Origin: Aquilaria yunnanensis
Lineage: Eukaryota > Streptophyta > Magnoliopsida > Malvales > Thymelaeaceae
Assembly (NCBI GenBank): GCA_039654915.1
Contig: CM077594.1
Span: forward strand, 84,458,893 to 84,522,892
Length of the DNA stretch: 64,000 nucleotides
Reading direction: 5' to 3'
The notes below the pieces were generated by a model. It searched no databases, was not told where the DNA came from, and saw only the letters and a program-made list of their open reading frames with translations. Positions 55,753-64,000 of the stretch are shown here, piece after piece. How positions within the stretch are numbered: the first letter of the stretch is position 1; the number at the start of each line of letters is the position of its first letter. The position numbers and the translations under genes are program-made.

Positions 55753-57272
55753 GTCCTAATTTAAAGGGAAGCTAATCACTTGAAACAAGAAGTTTTGATG
55801 TTTCCAAAGAATCTCAGGAGCTTAGCCATCAAGGACATGTGTTAATTTAATCAAGCTTTGCTAGGGAAAACAATTTGGTGAATCTTTGCAGCCAATTTGA
55901 ATACGCTTTTTTATCGAGTCTTGCATTCTAACTATGGTTATTCAAACTCTATTTAGGGGACAAGGCTACTAGTAATGCATCCCCAATTTGGCAAAAGTTG
56001 TTATATGGATGATCTATCTTAGTTCAACATCATCATTAGATAACTGGAAATGGGTTATTTATTTGGGGTTAGGAGGATAATTGGATCATGTATACTATTT
56101 CTTATTAGCTCAAAAATCTTATTATAAACCATGCTTTTTATATGCATCTCAAAGAATTAGACCTTTCAAACCATAATGGAACAAGATGGAATACTGTTTA
56201 GATTCGAATTGTTCCATGATTCAGTGGGTCAAAGGATGTTTACCCTTCCTTCTGCTTCTGCTTCTAGAGGTGATGGCACAGTCCAACAAATTATAAGTAC
56301 AACTAGAAAATTCACCACAAAGTAAGGCTATTCTTAAGAGGATATCATGAAATCCTCTCATTTACTTCATCCAAGAGGAGGCATTATAGCCTTAGCACCA
56401 AATTCTCATTTACCTAAAATAATTAAAATGGTTTATAGACTATATCTTCCAAAAAAACTCAAAGTGTTCTTGTGGAAATGCCTTTTGAGTTCCCTCCATA
56501 CAAAGGTTAATTTATCACATCATAGTGTTTTCACAACTTCTATTTGTCCATGATGCAATAGTTAGGAAGAAAAAACTATGCACCTTTCTGGGAATGTTCA
56601 AGCGCCACTCCTATAGGGGTTCTTTTGGTACCAACCCACTAACTACAAATTTCTCATCATTTGAGTTTTGGTTTTTTTTTATCAAGCTCCACTCCTGTAT
56701 GGGTTCTTTTTATACCAATCCACCAACTACAAATTTCTCATCATTTGAGTCTTGGTTGTTTTGATCCTAGCAGGCTAAGGTAAATGACATGGAAGATGGA
56801 TTTCATTTTTAGTCTTTAGTTTATATATTTTTTGGTTAGTAAAAACAAGTGTATTTGCTATCATGCCAAGTTGAATGCTTAGTCCAAAATAACCAAAAGA
56901 AATTCCTTACTTTATCAACTTTCAGCCACTAGAGACAACCTTTCTCCATGCTCTGACTCATCCTTATTTTCATGTTTAATCCTCATTTTGTTTCAGAAAA
57001 GGAATTCTCTCTTTGGTTTGCCTCTATGTTTTTACCTTTGTTAAAGAGTCCTAAGTCCTAGTTCTTTTTTATTGTCCAAAGTTTCTTCTTTGGTTTGCTT
57101 CTTATTTTCTAACATTCCTTGAGTCAGTCACGGTTATTTTATATGCTCAATTTTCCTCTATTATTTAAAAAAGTTTGGCTCTTTGGTTCCTTGTTCTAAC
57201 CTTTGACAAGCCTAAGAAAACAATCTAGCTTGATAGGCTAGCCATCCTTTCTCTTCTAGCCATTATTACTAT
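55753..57272 (+). pseudogene. LINE ORF2, segment C (RT end and zf-RVT region)
   Basis: HLKQEVLMFPKNLRSLAIKD then NQALLGKTIW and LFYRVLHSNYG match the LINE PK..GGLGI.D....N.ALLGKQ.WR...... LKAKY segment. The open stretch 56347-56553 has YRLYLPKKLKVFLWKCLLSS then LHTKVNL and TTSICP, the LP.KVK.F.WK....LPTK..L......CP start of the zf-RVT domain. The sequence then decays, with an 84-bp duplication at 56599-56764. Cut at 57272 by a solo LTR. Confidence 0.85.
56599..56764 (+). repeat. 84-bp direct duplication
   Basis: CAAGCGCCACTCCTATAGGG at 56599 recurs as CAAGCTCCACTCCTGTATGG at 56683, and both continue through TACAAATTTCTCATCATTTG and AGT(T/C)TTGGTT. It lies in the LINE zf-RVT region and shifts no frame (84 = 3 x 28). 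Confidence 0.9.
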
Positions 57273-60200
57273 TGTGAGGAACCATCCCAACAAATGCCCA
57301 TTTAGTACTTTAATTAGGCTAGATCATTCTGTTGCCTAATTCAAACTCTTAATTAGGCTAGAATCATTCCTCATTTTAGGATCTTTTGCCAAGATTTACT
57401 ATGTAAATCCTAGCCACTTGCTTAGTGTTTAGCATTTACATGATAGTTAAGAAAAACATTTACTTAATCCCAATAAAACACTTAAGTTTGTTAAACTAAG
57501 ATAATGATTTAGTGAGATTTAAAGAAAACATGAATAAAATATGTGCTGCTGCATAAGAAAACATTTTAATGCTCATGCATGCACAAGTAATATTTCATTC
57601 CAAACCATGGATGAAAACTACACTCATAGTAAATACTATGGCAACACAATATCTAAGTGTTTGGCCTATCAACCTAAGCAAGTAATGTCATGGATTGATA
57701 AGGCTAACCCGAAATAATAATAATACATGTCACTGTTATGCTAAGTCAAAGTCAATACCAGTAGACATCCTACTATTACTAGCTACTGCTATCATGCTAC
57801 AAAATATTCATGACCTAAATTCTCGATTGGCCCACCTTTGCCTAAGAGAGAGAAACTCAAGCGAGGAGCGACCCAAGAAGTCATTGCCCGACTACCTTGC
57901 TGTACAAGGCAAATAAGTTTTTAGTTAGACTCTAACCATGAATACGTGCAACATATAAAAAATGAACACGTAGTGTGTGCAAAATGTACCTATGAAAAAC
58001 TAACAAACAAGTATCAAATAATCACTGTGGATTATTTGGCTTCTGCACATTAACAATAAGGGTAAGTTTATAAAATACTTAGTTAGGCTTTCTAAAACAA
58101 ACAAGGCTTTCTAAAACAAACAATACATAACAACAAGACACATAATGGACCATATGCACGCTTTGCCATGCATGCATGAACCTTGCCCATAAACTATATG
58201 AGCGTGCCAATGAGCTCTTACGGCGTGGATTATTATATAATGATCATCATATCATGCCCTTTTCAGTACATGACTCCCCATACTTCACACACGAGCAAAC
58301 AAACCAACAAAACAAACAAAAAAACAAAACACTCATTGGTCCATTTTTGCCCTTGAGCATGCATCTTTGCATTTGCCCCTGAGCTTGCCAGCTTTGACTA
58401 GTTCAAAAACTCTCTTATTGTATGTAATGGGGTTTGACCATATTTTGTGTGGGACGTAGCATCCATGGATGTGTCTTGTCCCTTATAGTGCTCTTTGTCC
58501 TGGTAGGCCCATGTGCATGCTTACTTATGGCCTAAGTCATTTATTAGGCCTAAGTGTCATTTGGGCCTTAGGGCTTTGCCTTGGGCTCCCCCTTATAGGT
58601 CATGCTCAAACCGCAACCTAAGGCCCACAAGAAACCAAAGCCCCCAAGATATGCCCGTGTGACCCCCCAGGTGAGCATAGCCACGAGCCCATATGTGCAC
58701 CTTTGGGCACACCCTCATGTGCACCTTGGGGATACACGGTTGCATGCCCACTTGGGCACACCCATGTGCACTTCAGTACACTGAACTCACCATGCTCATA
58801 GGCACCCAAGAATATTCATGCACCTAGGAGCTCATGTCACACACGCACACACATATACCAAGCCCATGAACTCAGTTACAACACATACACACCCAAACCG
58901 AGGCACTCCTTTCTTATGCTTACCAAACCTTGAAGGTTCGGCCACACTCATCTACCAAGTATCTAAGGCTTGGTCCACACACCATTTTATAAACCATGCA
59001 CTAAGGACACCACCTATTGCCCAAACTAAAAGCTAGGCCCGACCTTAGTGCCACTTGAGTCTTCTTTGGCTCTATTGGTCACCCTATGCCCTTTTTGCCC
59101 TACTGTTTGCCTTTATTTTCACCAAGTTAAAACATGGTTAGATCTTTTAAAAAAGATAAGGTCTAGAACACCATACCCTTATGTAGATCTTGCACTTGCA
59201 AGCTCAAAGATCCACCTCCTACAAGCCCGATCCTAGTCCTTTGGAGTTCCTTGTTTAATCACAGTAAATTGACCATATTACTAACATATTTTTTAGCCTA
59301 GGGGTAGTATAAATATTCAAGAACCATAACAAAAAAATGATATACTCCTTACCTTAAGAAAACAAACACTTAAATTCATAGCTCCTTTCCTAAAAGCTCA
59401 CCAGTTTTCCTTGTTTTCCTAAAACTTAACCTCACACAAAATCATGGGTTTTTGATAAGCACAAAGGCCAATCTAAACAAGAATGAACTAGGATGAAACC
59501 AAAACACATTCTCATCTAAAAAACATACCGAAACCGTATCCACCTCTTAGAGAAAACTGAACTCTTGAGCCCTCTCTTGCAACACGTACATTCTCCCCTT
59601 GATTTCTCACTCACAAACTCTTCTTCTCTTATTTTTCTTTCATTTCTTTGGTATTTTTTTTTGTGTGTTTAAGGGTTTAGGACATGATGAATGATCATAG
59701 AAAGAGAAGAAATGAGTTTGTGGGTTTAGGGATGAATAAGGATGGAAAATGGGTGAATGGGTTAAAATGGTAAAGGGCTAAGGCCTTTACATGGTTAGTA
59801 GAGGTTTAGGCTACTTAACCAAAGGAAAATGGAGCACACCCACATTTTTAAACTAATTTCATGCCTCCATAAACAGGTTGCTTCCCTGGCACAAGTGCAC
59901 AAAGGTTTGATGGATGAAATGAAGCTTAAACTATTGGATAAAAAGATGCCACCTCCATAAATTTCTCAACTATGTCTCCAAATGAACTTTAAATCTTAAA
60001 TTTTCTTTCCTCTACTTCCAACCATGTATTTTCCAACCCTTGACCAGGTTTTACTTGGGTTTGACCAATCAAAATTACCAAAATGCCCTTCTAAGCTTCT
60101 CTTGTAAAAAATGTCTCAAACTTGGTGAATTTAACTTCAAACTTGGTCAATTTAACTCCAAACTTCACCGAATTTTACCAAATGGTTTCAAATACCATTT

Positions 60201-60564
60201 ATCACCTTTCCATACCCATTTTGATCATATTTGTCCTAAAAATTACCATTTTACCCTTCCCTGCTTCCTTAGAAAGAAAAAAGCTAATCTTTGGTTAAAT
60301 TGAGTTCAAATTTCATCGAGATGTTCATTTCACCTCTAGAATCTCAATTTTATCTCTCTTAGTCATGTTTTGACCTTTGACTTACCAAATTACCAATTTT
60401 CCCCTAGTTGTCCTTATGGTCAATTTACTTTAGATTTTTAATCCTATGGACTCCAAAGACTATTTGGCTCATTGATTTGATTTAAACCTAGCTTGCAAGT
60501 GTAATCTAATCAGGATCATGAAAATAAAATAAATTAATTAGTTGATAAAATGAGGGTTCTCACA
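57273..60564 (-). repeat. solo LTR of a Ty3/Gypsy-like element
   Basis: This 3292 bp block runs from TGTGAGGAACCATCCC to GGGTTCTCACA with a perfect ACTAT on each side (57268-57272; 60565-60569). Minus orientation is inferred from the TGTGAGAACCCTCATTTTAT start on that strand. No protein domain lies inside. It is not obviously the same family as the chromovirus LTRs above. It interrupts the LINE. Confidence 0.85.
58676..58780. repeat. GTGCAC/GGGCACAC minisatellite in the LTR
   Basis: Words TGTGCACCTTTGGGCACACC, TGTGCACCTTGGGGATACAC and CTTGGGCACACCCATGTGCA follow one another at about 30 bp spacing, forming an imperfect short-repeat patch of locally high GC. Confidence 0.6.
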
Positions 60565-61215
60565 ACTATGGTATAGAGTCCTGTTGTTTGTTCTCAGTCC
60601 TCTGGTTCTTTCATCATTGCCCCATGAATAATCTTGGATAACTTACTTTAGGGAGATTAAAGCACAGAGAAACATTTGTGGAAAACACTTTAGTTTTGCT
60701 ACTGCCCCAAATGCTTTTTGTGCCATTCTTAGGGTACTTGGAAGTTTATTCAAATGCCTATCATACTAGAAATCTTTGTGGCTGATAGTGCTTGTCATAG
60801 ATTCTTAGGCCTTGATGTGGCATCTTGGTTATGGATGGGCACCAATGCCCCTCTTCACTACAAACAAGGATAAATATGACACTAATGTTCTTAAGCACTT
60901 GAAATAGAAATGACTACAATACTTGGTGTAGTCAAAACTGCCAGTCAAATTCTCTATACTATGCTACTATTTTAATAGATTGTTCACAAATCTTGACTAC
61001 ATTGCAATATAATCATTCTCTTAGCCCTCCATTGGTAAGTATAGTCCAATAGGTGATCAATAAGATGGAGAAATTCAATCACTGCTCAGTTACTGTAGTA
61101 CCTCATCAGCATATCTCTCTAACCCATGATTATGATCTAATTCTCTGTCTTTAACTCTGTCTCGCTCTCCCTTTCTTGCTTAGCTTAATGAAGAGAGAGG
61201 CCTTTTTTACGTAAA
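60565..61215 (+). pseudogene. probable LINE 3' end, segment D
   Basis: After the ACTAT duplication the plus strand should continue the LINE. I find no clear RNase H motif, but CTTAGCTTAATGAAGAGAGA and then GGCCTTTTTTACGTAAA at about 61178-61213 resembles the terminal TTAATGAAA..CCTTTTT..GT(A) sequence usual at plant LINE 3' ends. No poly-A tail remains. The assignment rests on position and this end motif. Confidence 0.45.
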
Positions 61216-62500
61216 GATCATTTGCCTTTTGACAGGTATGAGATTTGAATCCCACTAGCCCAAAGACTATATATTCTATAGCATCACCTTCCGGTATAAC
61301 TCCAACACTGCTCGTGTTGCTTTTGCACCACTTTTTTCCCTAACCATAGCCTTCTTGTCAATAGGGGAGTTGCCCTTCCCATCTTAATCCCATTTCAAAT
61401 AAGAATAATCCGCATTAGATTGCTTCATAAAGCAGCTAAGGCACCCTAACAGAAAGCTGCTAGTACCAGGTGAACTCATATTGGCTAAAGTAAAAGAAAA
61501 GAACATGGTAGCAGGGGATATCTAAAAGTAATCAAAAAAAGGCCTTGCACCTTGCATTTGCTGCCATGGCCTTCCCGCCACATCAATTCGTTGTGGCTCG
61601 ACTCTCTTCCTTAGCAACGATGTATTCCCCACCACTTGAGCTGGGCTAATGCCCTGAAAACTTAGGCATGTCGCTCATTGGCCTTTACAAGGAAAGGGCA
61701 CCCTTGATGAAAAAAAATCTAGATCGTTAAATGAGAACCAAGCCACATCTATCCCTTAGTCTGATAGCTATGTAGCCAGGGAGGAATCGGCTGTGGGAGA
61801 ATGCGTTGTGGGATCAACTGCTCAACCAATAGGATGGGCATCTTTGTTCCTTTAAACTTTCTTATATGCTCTGTCTAAAAAATAATAATAATAATTAGTG
61901 CTATAACAATATGAAGAAGTTCCAATAAAATAATAGGTATGTTCGACTAAGATTTTTAAGAAATGACCTCCAGTAGTTATTTTTATTCACAGTGATTATT
62001 TGTTTAAATTATACATCAATTGAAAGCTTTCACTTTATGAAGTCTAGAACTCGCTTTTAATATATTTTTTTCTAAAATTAAATATTTTTATTTATTTTCT
62101 TTTATTAGGTTAGGTGAAAAAATTATAAAAAAATTAGTTTCTTTCAAAAATATTATTCAAGTGAGTATGAGTAGATAGGATATCAATTTTCAAATTATAT
62201 TACTTTCAAATAAAATATTTTTAAAATAATATTTTTATTTTGGTATGATATGAGTAGAGTTAGAGGTGATTAATATTTGATTTAAACTTAATTGACTGAA
62301 AAAATAAAATAATTTTAAGTTCAGTCAATTTAGTACTTGTACTTTGGTTTCTTTTTAGTTTTTTTTCAACCTAGGGTATCTGCTAATCTAATAACGAAAT
62401 AAGCTGAAATTTCTTAAGATTAGTTTTGGGCTTATCCCAACCTAATATGCTATAGGTTTAAGTGCTTGATTTATAAGTGTTGGGCTATAAAGAAATTAGC
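61216..62500. other. non-coding AT-rich spacer
   Basis: No coding homology on either strand. An (ATA)n run lies at about 61880-61896, and a very AT-rich stretch spans 62040-62300. Confidence 0.5.
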
Positions 62501-62738
62501 CCAAAGTTACTTTCCTCCCCTAGCCATAACCCTACGAACTAGTAACAAGTGCCCTGAGCCAGGCAAGACAACAATACACATCATAGATTGGTAACAAAAT
62601 GGCCAGGTTGAGGGGATATCTAAGTTCATACTAAATGTTTTCACTATCAAACTATTCATAACAAAATCACCAAAGTCTGAAGTTAAAAGTAACTTAATGA
62701 GCAATAACATGAAATAAATTATTGATCTGATAGCTTCT

Positions 62739-63045
62739 TTAATTCTCAGAAAAGGAATTCATAGAACAATAGTAATGATCTTCTATTTCAGATCCCTTAA
62801 GTTGAATTATCTTATCATAATCACTCTTTTCTTCCTCAAATAGAATATTTGCTAAGTTGGTTTCTACCGCTAATGAGCTAGTTCGAGTAGGCATTTGCTT
62901 CAAAGTCAAATGGATCTCAAAATATGCGAATGCCATGAGCAGAGAATTACTGTAGTTGTTAGGATTAAATTGAATTGTCAAGAATTCTAGATTAGTTTTT
63001 GTAGCAATGGTGTTTACGGTTCTGGAAATGCTCCCCTTTCGTTTT
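62739..63045 (-). CDS. unidentified reading frame, possible terminal exon
   Basis: An open minus-strand frame runs from about 63045 to a TAA at 62739-62741. It includes NPNNYSNSLLMAFAYFEIHL, then TLKQMPTRTSSLAVETNLAN and FEEEKSDYDKIIQLKGSEIE. The composition is that of a soluble, charged, helix-forming protein end and looks more gene-like than its surroundings. I do not recognise the family. It may be a real exon, a pseudogene piece, or chance. The preceding frame (62992-63243) overlaps it in another phase. Confidence 0.35.
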
Positions 63046-63243
63046 CCGCATAATTACCCAGCAATCGAACAGAGAAGACAGAGTATCCCAAAAAAAATAA
63101 ATAAATAAAAACAGAATCAAATAAAATCCGCAGAGTACAACATATAAAAGAAAAAGGCGAAGATTCAAAAGCAGATCAAACCAACCACAGAAAGGGAAAA
63201 CAATATCACGATAAAATACATCTTCAACTCTTGGTGTTGCCAA
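62992..63243 (-). CDS. unidentified reading frame, possible first exon
   Basis: From the ATG at 63243 the frame reads MATPRVEDVFYRDIVFPFCG, then a very hydrophobic stretch (LLLNLRLFLLYVVLCG...FLFIYFF) and TAA at 62992-62994. The hydrophobic part is T-rich DNA and may be intron read through by chance, with only the first 18-20 codons coding. A donor-like GTGG(T)TGG region exists, but no strong donor can be chosen. Function unknown. Confidence 0.3.
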   Translation of the reverse strand: MATPRVEDVFYRDIVFPFCGWFDLLLNLRLFLLYVVLCGFYLILFLFIYFFWDTLSSLFDCWVIMRKTKGEHFQNRKHHCYKN

Positions 63244-63263
63244 GCTATTTGCTTTCGAAAGAA

Positions 63264-63890
63264 AAGAAATTTTTTTTTTTTTTATTTCAGTTTGGTTTTA
63301 GATAGAAATTCGGTCCACCCAATTTTTAACCATTCAAAATTGAGAATCAAATAAGTAAACTAATTCAGTTCAGTTTAAACAAAATATATTGTAGGATCAC
63401 TATAACTATAAGGCAACTATGAACTTCAATCTTATTTTCAAAAGCCAAACCTTTCTTTATGCTACTATAATTATCTTAGTAAAACAAAGAGATTCGAGAT
63501 AATTTATTTTAATTTAAGTCAACTGATTTATTTTTATTTTTTATATTTTTTTATCTAAAATTAATTTTATTTAAAATTTAATATTATATAGATTCAATAA
63601 TCTATTTGAAAGTAAATTTTCATGATGTTCTTAAATTTTTATGAATTTTTTTATGCCTTAAATTAAAAAAATTATAAAAATTTAGTAATATTAAAAAAAT
63701 TATATTTTTAATAGATTATTGTAACTACATAATATTATTTTTTAATTAAAATTAATTTCAAGTAAAAAAATATCTAAAAATTAAAATAAAATATTTTATA
63801 GTCAATTAACTAAAAATTAAAACGAACTGCGTGTCAAAGGTAAAAAAAACAGTACTTTTGTGGGTCACCTTTTTTAGCAAACATGATACC
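63264..63890. other. AT-rich non-coding stretch
   Basis: Poly-T at 63268-63284, then extended A/T-only runs (63520-63800). If the flanking divergent frames are real genes, this would be their shared upstream region. Confidence 0.4.
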
Positions 63891-63931
63891 GTAGGGTTTC
63901 TCCCGTCCAGACAGGAGAAAAGATCAAAAGA

Positions 63932-64000
63932 ATGTGGCAAATTGCTAGATCTCCAAACATCTTAACATGGAAGCCTCCTCGAATCCATTACAAATTCCCG
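63932..64000 (+). CDS. possible start of a gene running off the right edge
   Basis: From ATG at 63932 an open frame reads MWQIARSPNILTWKPPRIHY and continues to the window end with normal GC content after a very AT-rich upstream region. The Arg/Ser/Pro-containing start without acidic residues could suit an organelle-targeting peptide, but only 23 codons are visible. It may also be chance. Confidence 0.3.
   Translation, partial: MWQIARSPNILTWKPPRIHYKFP

Noticed and set aside
1..64000. tRNA, rRNA or other structural RNA genes
   Set aside because: The only tRNA-like words found are short primer-binding sites of retrotransposons. No cloverleaf or rRNA core was recognised by eye; a covariance-model scan would be the decisive test.

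Overview
The window is nuclear DNA of a flowering plant, most likely a eudicot. It is AT-rich, protein-coding signal is sparse and interrupted by stops, and nearly all recognisable sequence is plant retrotransposon or plant DNA transposon. No rRNA, tRNA, CRISPR array or intact protein-coding gene could be supported. No organelle or bacterial gene is visible.

Layout. (1) 1-3722: minus-strand remnant of a Tat/Ogre-like Ty3/Gypsy element (LTR plus primer-binding site). (2) 5272-21806: a minus-strand relic of an ANTI-SILENCING 1 (ASI1/IBM2/SG1)-like gene, with BAH exons at 19.9-21.8 kb, RRM exons at 19.0-19.7 kb and the last two exons at 5.3-5.7 kb. Splice sites and phases are kept, but there is a frameshift and several in-frame stops. 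One intron is 13.3 kb long because it holds a Stowaway MITE (5848-6080) and an old solo LTR (6139-18683, target-site duplication GCTTC). A complete but dead chromovirus of the same LTR family (8022-17947) sits inside that solo LTR. (3) 21.8-26.9 kb: the upstream region of the relic gene with a triplicated block, then small DNA transposons (a TIR unit, a CACTA-type MITE) and low-complexity repeats.

(4) 26.9-61.2 kb is a single nest. The oldest layer is a LINE whose ORF2 is found in pieces at 26.9-29.2, 50.37-50.57 and 55.75-57.27 kb, and probably 60.57-61.2 kb. An Athila-type Ty3/Gypsy element (29198-50366) split it first, and two LTRs (50571-55752 and 57273-60564) split it again. The Athila element carries a hAT MITE in its 5' LTR, a split Copia-type solo LTR with a chromovirus solo LTR inside it, a 5'-truncated Ty1/Copia element with a deleted chromovirus inside it, and a short SINE-like insert in its 3' LTR. 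A relic hAT transposon with BED-finger and dimerisation-domain coding sequence lies in the 50.6-55.8 kb LTR. (5) 61.2-64.0 kb: AT-rich DNA with two unidentified minus-strand reading frames and a possible plus-strand gene start at the right edge.

None of the elements has an intact polyprotein. Insertion order can be read from target-site duplications, from reading frames that continue across insertions, and from one empty site in a sister LTR. The main biological point is that the relic host gene belongs to the family known to let RNA polymerase II read through heterochromatic transposons in introns, and it has a large transposon nest in its own intron.
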